Shown here piece after piece: positions 34,978-46,884 of a stretch of 64,000 nucleotides of DNA. The stretch is from Pseudomonas rhodesiae (GTDB lineage Bacteria > Pseudomonadota > Gammaproteobacteria > Pseudomonadales > Pseudomonadaceae). The stretch lies in contig NZ_VFEU01000003.1 of assembly GCF_007858255.1 (NCBI RefSeq), positions 434,001 to 498,000 of the forward strand, given 5' to 3'. The notes below the pieces were generated by a model. It saw only the letters and a list, made by a program, of their open reading frames with translations, was not told where the DNA came from and ran no database searches. A program made the translations under genes and the position numbers. Positions within the stretch are counted from its first letter, which is position 1. Each line of letters opens with the position of its first letter.

Positions 34978-36088
34978 GAGCCAACTCCTTCTGGCCACGA
35001 CGGCTCTTCATCTTCAAGCGTATAGGTTCCCAATAAAGCAGCCCCAGGCCGATCACCAGGAAAATCCCGTGTACCCACCACAGGCCCAGGACCGGCGACA
35101 GCTTGCCTTTTTCCAGGGAACCGCGGGCGGAAATCAGGATGGTGAGGTAAGCCATGTACAGCAGAATCGCCGGCAACAACTTGAGGAAACGGCCTTGGCG
35201 CGGGTTGACGCGCGACAGCGGCACCGCCATCAAGGTCACGATAAACACCAGCAGCGGCAAGGAAATACGCCATTGCAGCTCAGCGATGGAACGCAGTTCC
35301 TGGCTGCCGATCAATTGCGCGGTGGGGATGGCATCGCGGTCGGTGACTTCATCACTGACTTCCGGACGGGCCAGCATCACGCCGTACGTGTCGTACTTGA
35401 TGGCCCGGTAATCGGCCTGGCCCGGGCTGCCGTCATAGCGGTAGCCGTTTTCCAGGATCAGGTAGCGGCTGCCATCGGGGCGTACTTCCTGACGGCCCGA
35501 ATCGGCCACCAGCACCGAAATGCCACGGTCCTTCTTGTCCTGGCCCAGGCGCTTCTCGGAGATGAATACGCCGCCCAGGTTGGCGCGGTCTTCGGTCATG
35601 GTCTCGGTGTAGGTCACCCGAGTGCCGTCGCTGAGGGCCTGGAAGCGGCCGGGTTCGAGGGTATCGAACTCGGTCATCGCGTCCTGCTTGTTCAGCACCA
35701 ACTGAAATTGCATGGCGCCCTGGGGAGCCAGGCTCAGGCTCAGCCAGGCGACGATCAGGGCGATGCCGGCGGCTGGGATCATGGTCATGCCCAGCAGGCG
35801 CTGCTGGCTCATGCCGGTAGCCGACAGCACGGTCATTTCGCTTTCAAGGTACAGACGACCGTAGGCCAGCAGAATGCCCAGGAACAGGCCCAACGGCAGG
35901 ATCAGTTGCAGGAACCCTGGCAGACGAAAGCCCATGATCAGGAACAGCGAACCTGGGTCGAGCGCGCCGGAAGCGGCCTGAGCCAGGTATTTGACGAAAC
36001 GACCACTCATGATGATGACCAGCAGCACCGCACTCACGGCACTAAGGGTCAACAGGACTTCGCGGGACAGATAACGGAAGACAATCAA
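34970..36088 (-). CDS. lptF: LPS export permease LptF
   Basis: This is the partner of LptG in the LPS extraction complex. The 372-aa protein has an N-terminal helix (VLLTLSAVSAVLLVIIMSG), LPLGLFLGILLAYGRLY, a periplasmic jellyroll (about 130-265) and C-terminal helices. The likely start is TTG at 36088 (MIVFRYLSREVL), eight bases after GGAG; the GTG three codons earlier directly abuts GGAG and leaves no spacing. It is read divergently from pepA and overlaps lptG by eight bases. Confidence 0.92.
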   Translation of the reverse strand: MIVFRYLSREVLLTLSAVSAVLLVIIMSGRFVKYLAQAASGALDPGSLFLIMGFRLPGFLQLILPLGLFLGILLAYGRLYLESEMTVLSATGMSQQRLLGMTMIPAAGIALIVAWLSLSLAPQGAMQFQLVLNKQDAMTEFDTLEPGRFQALSDGTRVTYTETMTEDRANLGGVFISEKRLGQDKKDRGISVLVADSGRQEVRPDGSRYLILENGYRYDGSPGQADYRAIKYDTYGVMLARPEVSDEVTDRDAIPTAQLIGSQELRSIAELQWRISLPLLVFIVTLMAVPLSRVNPRQGRFLKLLPAILLYMAYLTILISARGSLEKGKLSPVLGLWWVHGIFLVIGLGLLYWEPIRLKMKSRRGQKELARG

Positions 36089-36324
36089 ACCAGACACTCC
36101 AGGGTTGTCAGGCTAAGGCGGCCAAACAAGCAAGCATACCGAGTCAGCCCCGTTTACACAGGGCCGGCTAAAAAGATGGCGCATTATCCTGTGATTGACC
36201 GCGCCTGTCACTGCGCAACCTCATGCACACGCACAAAGCGTGCGCCAAGGGTTGTCAGGCTCTGCCGGCGAGGTTCAAACTGCGGCCTTTGTCGCGGGTG
36301 GTTGACACGACTGCCACGCTTTAA

Positions 36325-36347
36325 AGCCTGGGTACAAACGCCAGGCT
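36325..36347. promoter_or_regulatory. Inverted repeat in the pepA leader
   Basis: AGCCTGG and CCAGGCT are perfect 7-base arms 9 bases apart, ending 26 bases before the pepA ATG. It could be a leader hairpin or an operator; PepA is a DNA-binding protein in E. coli, so autoregulation is conceivable. Nothing else in the 285-base lptF-pepA gap was assignable. Confidence 0.35.
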
Positions 36348-36352
36348 CATAG

Positions 36353-37864
<1,512 letters not shown>

Positions 37865-37924
37865 ACAGTGCCCGTCCCGCCCTTGCGTCTATAAAGGGTG
37901 GGACGGGACGTTGCAGGAACCCAC

Positions 37925-38353
37925 ATGCCCCAAGTCGACTTCTATATATTGCCCAGCGCCGATCCCCTCGCGCGCCTGGACTTCGCCTGCAAACTCACGG
38001 AAAAAGCCTGGCGCATGGGCCATCGCATTTACCTGCATTGCAGCGATGCCGCCCAACGCGAGGAGCTCGATGCCCGTCTGTGGCGTTTCAAGGGTGAAAG
38101 CTTTGTACCCCATGGCCCCGCAGAAACAGAACCCGAAGGGCTGGTGGTACTGGGTTTGGGCGACAGCTGCGGCGCGCATCACGACCTGCTGGTCAACCTG
38201 GACCTGAAAGTACCACCCTTTGCCCAGGCATTCGCCCGCGTGGCGGAGGTGGTGGTGGAAGATCCGGCTATTCGTCAGGCTGCGCGGGAGAGTTTCCGTT
38301 TCTACCGCGAACAGGGCTATCCTTTGCAAGATCACCGGCTACAACGACTTTGA
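37925..38353 (+). CDS. holC: DNA polymerase III chi subunit
   Basis: Chi links the clamp loader to SSB during replication. The 142-aa protein shows the family N-terminus VDFYILPSADPLARLDFACKL, then AWRMGHRIYLHC and FKGESFVPHG, and ends with the FYREQGYPLQDHRL pattern. The ATG at 37925 has GCAGGA upstream; the longer frame adds a lead with no binding site. The pepA-holC-valS order is common in Gammaproteobacteria. Confidence 0.93.
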   Translation: MPQVDFYILPSADPLARLDFACKLTEKAWRMGHRIYLHCSDAAQREELDARLWRFKGESFVPHGPAETEPEGLVVLGLGDSCGAHHDLLVNLDLKVPPFAQAFARVAEVVVEDPAIRQAARESFRFYREQGYPLQDHRLQRL

Positions 38354-38360
38354 GCACACG

Positions 38361-38750
38361 ATGGACACTTTCAACCCGTTAAAAAAAGATGACCACCTGC
38401 TGGACGACCTTGAGTCGATCCGTCAGTTGCTGGGTGATGAAGGTTTGCAACCGCCACTGCTGACCGAGGCGGTCACAGGCGAGGTACAGATTCCGCTGTT
38501 GTTCGACATGGTCGGCGGCAAACCTGCCGTGCCTGAACCCGTCGCGCCAGCCACCGTTGCGCAACCCGCTACCGCCGCTGAAAAAACCCCCGACGCCTTG
38601 CTGCTGCACCTGGACAACGAACTGCGTGCCGCCGCACAACTGATCATGCAAGACGTGATCGACGATTTTGCCCCGCATATCGAAACCGAGATCAAACGTC
38701 GGTTGGATGCGCGGATGGAGCGGCTGATCGCCGCTGCTATAAACAACTAA
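38361..38750 (+). CDS. Conserved hypothetical protein between holC and valS
   Basis: A 129-aa protein starting seven bases after holC. It opens with a charged helix (KKDDHLLDDLESIRQLLGDE), has a Pro/Ala-rich linker (about 55-80) and a C-terminal helix (LQLDNELRAAAQ-like, then DDFAPHIETEIKRRLDARMERL). I know it only as a hypothetical protein of this neighbourhood in pseudomonads. Its place next to a replisome subunit does not prove a shared role. Confidence 0.75.
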   Translation: MDTFNPLKKDDHLLDDLESIRQLLGDEGLQPPLLTEAVTGEVQIPLLFDMVGGKPAVPEPVAPATVAQPATAAEKTPDALLLHLDNELRAAAQLIMQDVIDDFAPHIETEIKRRLDARMERLIAAAINN

Positions 38751-38873
38751 CCACAAGCCGCAAGTTAAAGCACTGCACTCCACTTGCAGCTTGTGGCTTA
38801 TAGCTTGCAACTGCTTCACACCGCTATACTTGCCGGCTTTCCTGAATTAATGCCAACTAGGGTCCCGCCGCGC

Positions 38874-41720
38874 ATGGATAAGACCTACCAGCCCCACGCT
38901 ATCGAAACTTCCTGGTACCAGACCTGGGAGTCCGAAAATTATTTCGCCCCACAAGGTGCGGGCGAGTCCTACACCATCATGATTCCGCCACCGAACGTCA
39001 CTGGCAGCCTGCACATGGGCCATGGCTTCAACAATGCGATCATGGATGCGTTGATCCGTTTCCGCCGCATGCAGGGCCGCAACACCCTGTGGCAACCGGG
39101 TACCGACCACGCCGGTATCGCCACCCAGATGCTGGTGGAACGCCAACTCGAAGCCACCGGCCAGAGTCGCCATGACCTGGGCCGTGAGAAATTCCTGGAA
39201 AAAATCTGGGAATGGAAGGATCAGTCCGGCGGCAATATCAGCCGTCAGATCCGTCGCCTGGGCTCGTCCGTCGACTGGAGCCGCGAGCGCTTCACCATGG
39301 ACGATGGCCTGTCCGAAGCGGTCAAAGAGGCTTTCGTGCGCCTGCACGAAGACGGCCTGATCTACCGCGGCAAACGCCTGGTCAACTGGGACACCAAGCT
39401 GCACACGGCGATTTCCGACCTCGAAGTGGAAAACCACGACGAGAAAGGCTTCCTGTGGAACCTCAAGTACCCACTGGCCGACGGCGCCAAGACCGCCGAA
39501 GGCAACGACTACCTGATTGTCGCCACCACCCGCCCGGAAACCATGCTCGGCGATGCCGCCGTCGCGGTTAACCCGAACGACGCGCGCTACCAGGCGCTGA
39601 TCGGCAAGTTCGTCGAGCTGCCATTGGTCGGCCGCCGCATCCCGATCATCGCGGACGATTACTGCGACCCTGAATTCGGCACCGGCTGCGTGAAAATCAC
39701 CCCGGCCCACGATTTCAACGACTACGAAGTGGGCAAGCGCCACAACCTGCCGTTGCTCAACATCTTCGACAAGAACGCCACTGTCTTGCCGGCCTGCCAG
39801 GTGTTCAACCTGGACGGCACCCTCAACGACAGCGTCGACGGCAAGATCCCGGCTGAATTCGCTGGCCTCGACCGCTTCGAAGCACGCAAGCAGATCGTGG
39901 CCGCCTTCGACGCCGCCGGCCTGCTGGTCAGCGTCGACGATCACGCATTGAAAGTGCCGAAGGGCGACCGCTCCGGCACCGTGATCGAGCCGTGGCTGAC
40001 CGATCAGTGGTACGTGTCCACCAAACCGCTGGCCGAGCCCGCTATCGCTGCCGTGGAAGACGGCCGTATCCAGTTCGTGCCTAAGCAGTACGAAAACATG
40101 TACTTCTCGTGGATGCGTGACATCCAGGACTGGTGCATCAGCCGCCAACTGTGGTGGGGCCACCGCATTCCGGCCTGGTACGACGAGTCGGGCAAGGTCT
40201 ACGTAGGTCGCGACGAAGCCGAAGTGCGCGCCAAGCACAACCTCGGTGCCGACGTGGCACTGCAACAGGACAACGACGTACTGGACACCTGGTTCAGTTC
40301 GGGCCTGTGGACCTTCTCCACCCTGGGTTGGCCGCAGCAGACCGAGTTCCTGAAGAAATTCCACTCCACCGACGTGCTGGTCACCGGTTTTGACATCATT
40401 TTCTTCTGGGTCGCCCGGATGATCATGCTGACCATGCACTTGGTGAAGAACGAAGACGGCACGCCGCAAGTGCCGTTCAAGACCGTGTACGTACACGGCC
40501 TGGTGCGCGATGGCCAGGGCCAGAAGATGTCCAAGTCCAAAGGCAACGTCCTGGACCCGCTGGACATCATTGATGGCATCGACCTGGAAACCCTGGTGCA
40601 GAAACGCACCTCGGGCCTGATGCAGCCGAAACTGGCGAAGAAGATCGAGAAACAAACCCGCGATGAATTCGCCGATGGCATTGCCAGCTACGGCACCGAC
40701 GCCCTGCGCTTTACCTTCTGCTCGCTGGCGTCCACCGGTCGCGACATCAAGTTCGACATGGGCCGCGTCGAAGGCTATCGCAACTTCTGCAACAAGATCT
40801 GGAACGCCGCGCGCTACGTGCTGGACAAGGGCGAAGACTGCGGCCAGAACGGCGAAGCCTACGAGCTGAGCCTGGCGGACCGCTGGATCATCTCGCAGTT
40901 GCAGCGCACCGAAGCCGAGGTGACTCGCCAGCTCGATCAGTTCCGTTTCGACCTGGCGGCCCAGGCGCTGTACGAGTTCATCTGGAACCAGTATTGCGAC
41001 TGGTACCTGGAGCTGTCCAAGCCGGTCCTGTGGGACGAAAACGCGCCGGTCGAACGTCAGCGCGGCACCCGCCGTACCCTGGTGCGCGTGCTGGAAGTGG
41101 CGCTGCGCCTGGCCCACCCGTTCATGCCGTTCATCACCGAAGAAATCTGGCAGCGCCTGGCGCCACTGGCGGGTATCGAAGGCAAGACCATCATGTTGCA
41201 ACCTTGGCCGGTGGCCAATGAAGCCCGCATCGATGAAGCGGCCGAAAGCGATATCGAATGGCTCAAGACCCTGATGCTCGGCACGCGCAACATCCGCGCC
41301 GAGATGAACATCGGTCCGGGCAAACCACTGGCGGTGTTCGTCAAGAACGCCAGCGTTGAGGATCAGCGTCGCCTGAGCGAGAACGATGCACTGCTCAAGA
41401 AGCTGGCCAAGCTGGAGTCGATCACCGTATTGGCTGCCGATGCCGAAGCACCGCTGTCCGCCACCGCACTGGTCGGCGACATGGAAGTGCTGGTGCCAAT
41501 GGCTGGGTTGATCGACAAGGGCGCGGAACTGGCCCGTCTCGACAAAGAAATCGCACGCCTGCAAGGCGAAGTGCAGCGAGTGGGCGGCAAGCTGTCCAAC
41601 GCGGCATTCGTTGACAAGGCCCCGGCCGAAGTGATCGAGAAAGAACGCGCCAAGCTGGCCGAGGCTGAACAGGCCCTGGGCAAACTGGCGGAGCAGCATG
41701 CGCGGATTTCCAGCCTCTAA
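38874..41720 (+). CDS. valS: Valyl-tRNA synthetase
   Basis: ValS charges tRNA-Val. The 948-aa class I enzyme has the HIGH-type motif in [13 protein letters not shown], the editing domain ([15 protein letters not shown]), the KMSKS loop in [14 protein letters not shown], the anticodon-binding domain ([19 protein letters not shown]) and a C-terminal coiled coil ([19 protein letters not shown]). The ATG at 38874 gives the usual [12 protein letters not shown]-terminus. A terminator follows. Confidence 0.98.
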   Translation: MDKTYQPHAIETSWYQTWESENYFAPQGAGESYTIMIPPPNVTGSLHMGHGFNNAIMDALIRFRRMQGRNTLWQPGTDHAGIATQMLVERQLEATGQSRHDLGREKFLEKIWEWKDQSGGNISRQIRRLGSSVDWSRERFTMDDGLSEAVKEAFVRLHEDGLIYRGKRLVNWDTKLHTAISDLEVENHDEKGFLWNLKYPLADGAKTAEGNDYLIVATTRPETMLGDAAVAVNPNDARYQALIGKFVELPLVGRRIPIIADDYCDPEFGTGCVKITPAHDFNDYEVGKRHNLPLLNIFDKNATVLPACQVFNLDGTLNDSVDGKIPAEFAGLDRFEARKQIVAAFDAAGLLVSVDDHALKVPKGDRSGTVIEPWLTDQWYVSTKPLAEPAIAAVEDGRIQFVPKQYENMYFSWMRDIQDWCISRQLWWGHRIPAWYDESGKVYVGRDEAEVRAKHNLGADVALQQDNDVLDTWFSSGLWTFSTLGWPQQTEFLKKFHSTDVLVTGFDIIFFWVARMIMLTMHLVKNEDGTPQVPFKTVYVHGLVRDGQGQKMSKSKGNVLDPLDIIDGIDLETLVQKRTSGLMQPKLAKKIEKQTRDEFADGIASYGTDALRFTFCSLASTGRDIKFDMGRVEGYRNFCNKIWNAARYVLDKGEDCGQNGEAYELSLADRWIISQLQRTEAEVTRQLDQFRFDLAAQALYEFIWNQYCDWYLELSKPVLWDENAPVERQRGTRRTLVRVLEVALRLAHPFMPFITEEIWQRLAPLAGIEGKTIMLQPWPVANEARIDEAAESDIEWLKTLMLGTRNIRAEMNIGPGKPLAVFVKNASVEDQRRLSENDALLKKLAKLESITVLAADAEAPLSATALVGDMEVLVPMAGLIDKGAELARLDKEIARLQGEVQRVGGKLSNAAFVDKAPAEVIEKERAKLAEAEQALGKLAEQHARISSL

Positions 41721-41738
41721 GGCTTGGTTCGCGTCGAG

Positions 41739-41764
41739 AAAGAGACCTTCGGGTCTCTTTTTTT
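41739..41764 (+). terminator. Rho-independent terminator of valS
   Basis: AAAGAGACC, a TTCG loop and GGTCTCTTT followed by more T residues, about 20 bases after the valS stop. Confidence 0.93.
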
Positions 41765-41876
41765 GCCTGCAATTTCCCAATCCCTTGCTGGCAGCACCGC
41801 CCCTCCCACATTTGACCAAGCTTTCCTCGGGAATGTGTGACAATGGCCGCCACTTTGAGCCAACACCAGAATCATC

Positions 41877-42893
41877 ATGACCGCCCCCACTACGCCCAAA
41901 CCTCCGCGCAAGAAGCCTAAATCCGCCGCCCCAGCCAAGCCCGTGGTGCCGCGCAAAGAGGCGACTCTGCACCCGCGCAACCGCCACACGGGCCGTTACG
42001 ACTTCCCGGCGTTGATCAAGACCACGCCCGAACTGGCGCAATTCGTGATCACCAACCCCTATGGCAAAGAAAGCATCGACTTTGCCAGCCCGGATGCGGT
42101 GCGGGTGTTCAATCGCGCGTTGCTCAAGGCTTTCTACGGTATCCAGCATTGGGATATCCCAGCGGATTACCTCTGCCCGCCGGTGCCAGGGCGTGCCGAT
42201 TACGTGCATTTCCTCGCCGACCTGCTGGCCAGCGTCAACGAGGGCAAGATCCCACGCGGCTCGATCGTCAAGGTGCTGGATATTGGCATGGGCGCCAACT
42301 GCGTCTACCCGCTGATTGGCTATATGGAGTACCGCTGGAACTTCCTCGGCTCGGAGGTCGACCCGATTGCCGTGGCCGCCGCCAAGGCCATCGTGCAGTC
42401 CAACGACCTGAGCAAGGTCATCCAGCTGCGCCAGCAGACCAACCCCAAGCAGATCCTGCTGGGCCTGCTGGAGCCGGGCGAGCGCTTTGACCTGACCATG
42501 TGCAATCCGCCGTTCCACGCGTCCATGGACGAAGCCACCAAGGGCAGCGAACGCAAGTGGCGCGCTCTGGGCAAGGCCGATCCCAAGCGTAAATTGCCGG
42601 TGCTGAACTTCGGCGGCCAGTCGGCCGAGCTGTGGTGTGAGGGCGGCGAGGCGCGGTTCGTGACGCAGCTGATCGCCGAGAGCGCGCACTTTGCCCACAA
42701 GGTGTTGTGGTTCAGCACCCTGGTGTCGAAAGCGTCGAACCTGCCCGCCATCGAGACCGCGCTGAAAAAAGCCGGCGCGCTGGAGAGCCAGGTGGTGGAG
42801 ATGTCCCAAGGCCAGAAACAAAGCCGCTTCGTCGCTTGGACCTTCCAGACCAAGAACGAGCAGCAGATCTGGCGCCAGCGCTGGGTGCGGTAA
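41877..42893 (+). CDS. rlmF: 23S rRNA (adenine-1618-N6) methyltransferase
   Basis: RlmF methylates A1618 of 23S rRNA. The 338-aa protein has a basic Pro/Lys-rich N-terminus, [16 protein letters not shown], the SAM site [16 protein letters not shown], the NPPF catalytic motif ([13 protein letters not shown]) and a C-terminal FVAWTF. The ATG follows a short gap after the valS terminator. It converges on the HU gene and shares a terminator with it. Confidence 0.95.
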   Translation: MTAPTTPKPPRKKPKSAAPAKPVVPRKEATLHPRNRHTGRYDFPALIKTTPELAQFVITNPYGKESIDFASPDAVRVFNRALLKAFYGIQHWDIPADYLCPPVPGRADYVHFLADLLASVNEGKIPRGSIVKVLDIGMGANCVYPLIGYMEYRWNFLGSEVDPIAVAAAKAIVQSNDLSKVIQLRQQTNPKQILLGLLEPGERFDLTMCNPPFHASMDEATKGSERKWRALGKADPKRKLPVLNFGGQSAELWCEGGEARFVTQLIAESAHFAHKVLWFSTLVSKASNLPAIETALKKAGALESQVVEMSQGQKQSRFVAWTFQTKNEQQIWRQRWVR

Positions 42894-42912
42894 AGCACAA
42901 ATCGCAGGCAAC

Positions 42913-42953
42913 AAAAAACCGTGCCCGGATCGCTCCGAAGCACGGTTTTTTTT
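42913..42953. terminator. Bidirectional terminator between rlmF and HU
   Basis: AAAAAACCGTGC and GCACGGTTTTTT form a 12-bp stem around a 15-base loop, with A and T tracts that let it work in both directions for the two converging genes. Confidence 0.9.
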
Positions 42954-42961
42954 GCTGCGTC

Positions 42962-43243
42962 TTACTTGTTAACAGCGTCGGTCAGGCCTTTGGCCACAAC
43001 CAGCTTGATAACTTTCTTGGCAGCGATTTCGATGGCAGCGCCAGTCGAAGGGTTACGGCCAGTACGGGCAGGACGCTCGGTCACTTTCAGTTTGCCAACG
43101 CCTGGCAGAGTGATTTCGCCGCCGTTTTCCAGCTGATCGGCAACAACCTGGCTCAGTTGGTCCAGCAGAGCGCGCACGGTGGTTTTCGGTGCGTCTACTG
43201 CTTCAGCCAGGTCAGCGATCAGTTGGTCTTTAGTAATAGCCAT
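42962..43243 (-). CDS. hupA: DNA-binding protein HU (alpha-type)
   Basis: A 93-aa histone-like nucleoid protein that bends DNA. It has helix 1 (KDQLIADLAEAVDAPKTTV), the ITLPGVGKLKV strand pair, the beta-arm block RPARTGRNPSTGAAIEI and a final helix (KLVVAKGLTDAVN). Pseudomonads carry several HU genes, so the exact letter is a best guess. Its short leader faces a 396-base gap with no other gene. Confidence 0.9.
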   Translation of the reverse strand: MAITKDQLIADLAEAVDAPKTTVRALLDQLSQVVADQLENGGEITLPGVGKLKVTERPARTGRNPSTGAAIEIAAKKVIKLVVAKGLTDAVNK

Positions 43244-43639
43244 TGTGGTGTTCCTTCCCTATCAAATTCATATGGATTGCAGAGTGCAGTGTCAGCCGTC
43301 GAGCCCGACCGTCTAGGTCTGGCACCCCAGGCTATAACCGCGGAGATCGGGGTTATAGATGCTTGAAACGGGGATTGGTTCGACCTGACAAATGCTGAAT
43401 GCACGCTTATCGCCGAGACTTGGCGTAAGACCGGGCAAAACTAGCACAGAGACGGGGAAATATCCGCTTCTACCTACCCATTTGGTCAGCTTTATCGCTC
43501 TAAACCGTGAAAAAAAGGCATATGCCCCGTCGGACGGTGTGCAAAACCCCCTTCGAGGCGTGTCTTGGCCAATGGGTGCGGTACACTGGGCAACTTTTCG
43601 GGGAGGCCAACCGCTCCCCTTCAACCAGCCGAGAAGCCT
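43244..43639. other. Intergenic region between divergent HU and yejK
   Basis: This gap should hold the promoters of both genes. I see no open frame worth calling. A short hairpin (GGGGAG and CTCCCC around eight bases, about 43601-43620) lies in the yejK leader. No RNA gene was recognised. Confidence 0.4.
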
Positions 43640-44644
43640 ATGCCGATCCGTCATTGCATCGTCCACCTGATCGACAAAAAACCCGACGGCACACCTGCGG
43701 TTCTCCATGCCCGCGACTCCGAGCTTGCCGAGTCCGCCGCCATCGAAAACATGCTCGCCGACCTCAACGAGAGCTATAACGCCAAACAAGGCAAGGCCTG
43801 GGGTTTCTTCCATGCCGAGTCCGGCGCGCACCCGTTCAGCGGCTGGTTGAAGGAGTATTTCGACGGTGGCCAGGACTTCACCACGTTCAGCCGCACGGCG
43901 GTCGAGCACCTGCAGAAGCTGATGGAAGAATCCAACCTCTCCACCGGCGGCCATGTGCTGTTTGCCCACTACCAGCAAGGTATGACCGATTACCTGGCCA
44001 TCGCCCTGTTGCACCACAGCGAAGGCGTGGCGGTGACCGACGAGCTGGACGTGACGCCCTCGCGCCATCTGGACCTGGGCCAGTTGCACCTGGCGGCGCG
44101 CATCAACGTGTCCGAGTGGCAGAACAACAAGCAGTCCAAGCAGTACATCTCGTTTATCAAAGGCAAGAACGGCAAGAAGGTCTCGGAGTACTTCCGCGAC
44201 TTTATCGGCTGCCAGGAAGGCGTCGACGGCCCCGGCGAGACACGTACCCTGCTCAAGGCCTTCAGCGACTTTGTCGAGAGCGAAGATCTGCCGGACGAAT
44301 CCGCCCGCGAAAAAACCAAGACCCTGGTGGATTACGCCAGCAGCCAGGCCAAACTCGGCGAGCCCATGGGCCTGGAAGAACTGTCGGGCCTGATCGATGA
44401 AGATCGGCCCAAGGCGTTCTACGACCACATCCGTAACAAGGACTACGGCCTGTCGCCGGAGATCCCGGCCGATAAACGTACCCTCAACCAGTTCCGCCGC
44501 TTCACCGGGCGCGCCGAGGGCTTGTCCATCAGTTTTGAAGCGCACCTGCTGGGCGACAAGATCGAGTATGACGAAGCCGCCGGCACCTTGATCATCAAGG
44601 GCCTGCCGACCCAGCTGACTGACCAGCTCAAGCGCCGCAACTAA
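43640..44644 (+). CDS. yejK: Nucleoid-associated protein YejK/NdpA
   Basis: A 334-aa protein of the NA37 family found on the nucleoid; its function is poorly known. Landmarks are the N-terminal [59 protein letters not shown]-type core and a C-terminal [16 protein letters not shown]. The ATG at 43640 is preferred because the longer frame begins far inside the leader. The stop shares one base with the start of the glutaredoxin gene (TAATG). Confidence 0.93.
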   Translation: MPIRHCIVHLIDKKPDGTPAVLHARDSELAESAAIENMLADLNESYNAKQGKAWGFFHAESGAHPFSGWLKEYFDGGQDFTTFSRTAVEHLQKLMEESNLSTGGHVLFAHYQQGMTDYLAIALLHHSEGVAVTDELDVTPSRHLDLGQLHLAARINVSEWQNNKQSKQYISFIKGKNGKKVSEYFRDFIGCQEGVDGPGETRTLLKAFSDFVESEDLPDESAREKTKTLVDYASSQAKLGEPMGLEELSGLIDEDRPKAFYDHIRNKDYGLSPEIPADKRTLNQFRRFTGRAEGLSISFEAHLLGDKIEYDEAAGTLIIKGLPTQLTDQLKRRN

Positions 44645-44994
44645 TGCTCGGCGGGGTGTTCAAGAAAGTCCTGCTGGTGTTGCTGGTGGTGGTGGTCTTT
44701 CAGAACTGGGGCAAGATCGAGCGAGTGTTCAACCCGTCCCAGGTGGTGTCCGAGCAGGTTCGCGCCAATGCGCGCGTGGTGCTCTACACCACCGAATGGT
44801 GCGGCTACTGCAAGCAGATTCGCCGCTTCCTGGACCAGAAAGGCATTCCCTATCAGCAGTTCGATATCGAAAAAGACGCCCAGGCGCGCAAGGCGTACGA
44901 GGCGCTGGGCGGCGGCGGGATTCCGTTTGTGGACGTCAATGGCACGCTGATTCGCGACTACCGGCCCGAACAGATCATGGCGGCGTTGAAATAA
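44644..44994 (+). CDS. Membrane-anchored glutaredoxin-family protein
   Basis: A 116-aa protein with one N-terminal membrane helix (VLLVLLVVVVFQNW) followed by a glutaredoxin fold with the dithiol site CGYC in YTTEWCGYCKQI, a cis-Pro region (GGIPFVDV) and DYRPEQIMAAL at the end. It probably faces the cytoplasm or periplasm as a thiol reductant; the side cannot be told. It is coupled to yejK by a one-base overlap and ends directly against the convergent fecR-like gene. Confidence 0.85.
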   Translation: MLGGVFKKVLLVLLVVVVFQNWGKIERVFNPSQVVSEQVRANARVVLYTTEWCGYCKQIRRFLDQKGIPYQQFDIEKDAQARKAYEALGGGGIPFVDVNGTLIRDYRPEQIMAALK

Positions 44995-45972
44995 TCAGCG
45001 CACCACGATCACCCGTCCCAACAGGTTGTGTTGCTCGAAGCCCAGCACCGCCTGCAACGCATTCAGCACTGCCTGTGGGTCTTTGCTCGGGAAACTGCCG
45101 CTGACGCGCTTGGCGCCCATCGCTTCGTTTAGCAACAGGATGCGGCCTGGGTAGTAACGTCCAAGGTCCTCGACCACGTCGGCCAACGGCGCTTTGTAGT
45201 AATTGAGCCAACCATCGCGCCAAGCCAGGCGCGATGCGCTGTCGACGGCATGCAGGGGCTGGGCGATGCCATCGGCATAAGCGATCTGCTGGCCGGCGGT
45301 CAGTACCTGTTGCCGGCCTTGTTTCGACGCTGTCACCCCAACACGCCCAGTCAACACCGTCACCTGCGCGCCCGCCGGTTGCAGGCGCACTTCAAATTGC
45401 GTGCCGAGCACCCGTGCTTCACCGCTGCCCGCCTCCACCACAAATGGCTCACCGGTGTGGCTCACGCTGAAAAAGCCGGCGCCACGCCGCAACTGGATAT
45501 GCCGCTCGCCGTGGGTGAAATCCACCGCGATGGCGCTGTCGGCATCCAGGGTCACTTGAGTGTTATCCGCCAGGGTCACGGTCTTGACCTCCCCCGGCGC
45601 GCTCACATAGTCGGCCCCGAAGTCATCGACCCAGCGCGACGGCTGCCAGCCGGCGCCCATCGAAATCATCAGCAGCAGGCACGCGGCGATGGCCAGTGCG
45701 CCCGACCAACGCGCCACCCGCGAACGCTTCGAGCGGTTCATCGCATCGAGGTAGCCCTGCAGCGCTTGGGCCTCTTCATTCGCAAGCTGGCGTGCGGGCA
45801 CTTCGCTCAACTCCCACAGCACTTGGGCCTGGGCATAGGCTTCGACGTGGGCCGGGTCGGCGCGCAACCAGCGGCTGAACGTGGCCTGATCGCCGCTGCT
45901 GGGCTGGTCGTGCAGCAGGCTCAGCCAGGCCAGGGCGGCTTTTTCCTGGTCGGACGTGGGGGTGAGGTTCAC
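44995..45972 (-). CDS. FecR-family anti-sigma factor / signal transducer (pair 1)
   Basis: This 325-aa protein has a cytoplasmic N-terminal domain (LSLLHDQPSSGDQATFSRWL), one membrane helix (LAIAACLLLMISMGAGW, about 92-108) and a periplasmic FecR domain (YVSAPGEVKTVTLADNTQVTLDADS, VLGTQFEVR), ending in an STN-like segment. FecR proteins relay the signal of a loaded TonB receptor to the ECF sigma factor. Its GTG start forms a GTGA overlap with the sigma factor gene. No receptor gene follows; its stop lies next to the stop of the opposite glutaredoxin gene with no spacer. Confidence 0.9.
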   Translation of the reverse strand: MNLTPTSDQEKAALAWLSLLHDQPSSGDQATFSRWLRADPAHVEAYAQAQVLWELSEVPARQLANEEAQALQGYLDAMNRSKRSRVARWSGALAIAACLLLMISMGAGWQPSRWVDDFGADYVSAPGEVKTVTLADNTQVTLDADSAIAVDFTHGERHIQLRRGAGFFSVSHTGEPFVVEAGSGEARVLGTQFEVRLQPAGAQVTVLTGRVGVTASKQGRQQVLTAGQQIAYADGIAQPLHAVDSASRLAWRDGWLNYYKAPLADVVEDLGRYYPGRILLLNEAMGAKRVSGSFPSKDPQAVLNALQAVLGFEQHNLLGRVIVVR

Positions 45973-46547
45973 GGTGCTTTCCCTGGCGTGCGTGGGGTCG
46001 ATGGCTCGCGAAGGCTGGCCTTGCAGGCTTCGAGGGCACGCATCATATGTTTTTCCACGGCACTTTGGGACAACCCCATGGCCTTGGCGATATCAGCGTA
46101 TTTGCGCCCGTGGATACGGTTGAGCAGAAAGATGTGCCGGGTGCGCTCGGGCAGGCTGCGCAGGGCCGCTTCGACATGCCGCAGATCATTGCCCGCTTCC
46201 AGCGCCGCCTGGGGTTCGCAGCCCTGGTGGTCATGCTGTTCCGGCAGCCAGCCTTCATTGCTGCGCACCCGCGCGCCTTCGCTGCGCAGGTGATCGATGG
46301 CGATATTGCCCGCGCAACGCAACAGGTAGGTGCTGAGTTCTTCGACCTGCACCAGGGGCCGACGCCAGAAGCGCAGGAACAGGTCCTGCACCAGGTCCGC
46401 CGCAGTGGCGCGGCAGCCTACGCGGCGATTCACCAGGGCTTCCATCTGTGAACGCTGAGATAGGAACACCTGCAAAAAATGCGCGCGTCCACCCTGCGCA
46501 TCGGCCTGGGGCGGGTCCTGGGAATCCGGTGGGGTGCCGATCATCAT
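45969..46547 (-). CDS. FecI-like ECF sigma factor (pair 1)
   Basis: A 192-aa sigma-70 family protein of the ECF iron-starvation group. Region 2 reads CRATAADLVQDLFLRFWRRP and STYLLRCAGNIAIDHLRSE; region 4 reads LPERTRHIFLLNRIHGRKYADIAKAMGLSQSAVEKHMMRAL. The ATG at 46547 begins 10 bases after the stop of the DUF3325 gene, so the sigma factor may be the fourth gene of the operon starting at 48758. It overlaps fecR by four bases. The receptor that drives it is not adjacent. Confidence 0.9.
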   Translation of the reverse strand: MMIGTPPDSQDPPQADAQGGRAHFLQVFLSQRSQMEALVNRRVGCRATAADLVQDLFLRFWRRPLVQVEELSTYLLRCAGNIAIDHLRSEGARVRSNEGWLPEQHDHQGCEPQAALEAGNDLRHVEAALRSLPERTRHIFLLNRIHGRKYADIAKAMGLSQSAVEKHMMRALEACKASLREPSTPRTPGKAP

Positions 46548-46557
46548 GCAAAGACGC

Positions 46558-46884
46558 TCAGAGGGTGGCGAAGGCCGCAACTGGACTGGCCAGCAGGCCG
46601 ACGCCCGCCAGGATCAAGGCCAGCCTTGGCCGATACGGCAATAACAGCACCAGCAGCAAAGCGCTGAGCATCAACACCGCGCACCATTCCACCAAGCCCT
46701 GAGCCCAGCCGGCGACTGCGACCGCCGGCGCTATCGACAGCGTCAGCAACAACCAGCCCGCCACACGTAAGCCCAGGCGCCGAGCGGGCGACGGTTTACT
46801 GCGCAGCAGTTCGCCATGGTGACGGTCGGTGGCCAGGCACAACGCGGTAAACCCGGCGTAGCACATCAACAACGCGATCAACAT
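46558..46884 (-). CDS. DUF3325 family membrane protein
   Basis: A 108-aa protein with three to four hydrophobic helices (MLIALLMCYAGFTALCLAT, VAGWLLLTLSIAPAVAVAGW, AVLMLSALLLVLLLPY). It follows the PepSY gene stop with no gap and is a usual companion of such iron-reduction or siderophore-processing operons. Its biochemical role is unknown. Confidence 0.8.
   Translation of the reverse strand: MLIALLMCYAGFTALCLATDRHHGELLRSKPSPARRLGLRVAGWLLLTLSIAPAVAVAGWAQGLVEWCAVLMLSALLLVLLLPYRPRLALILAGVGLLASPVAAFATL

Noticed and set aside
38847-42914. A 1355-codon open frame on the minus strand opposite valS and rlmF
   Set aside because: It spans two well-supported plus-strand genes and a terminator, has His/Gln/Val/Gly-rich composition typical of antisense shadows in high-GC DNA, and shows no domain.
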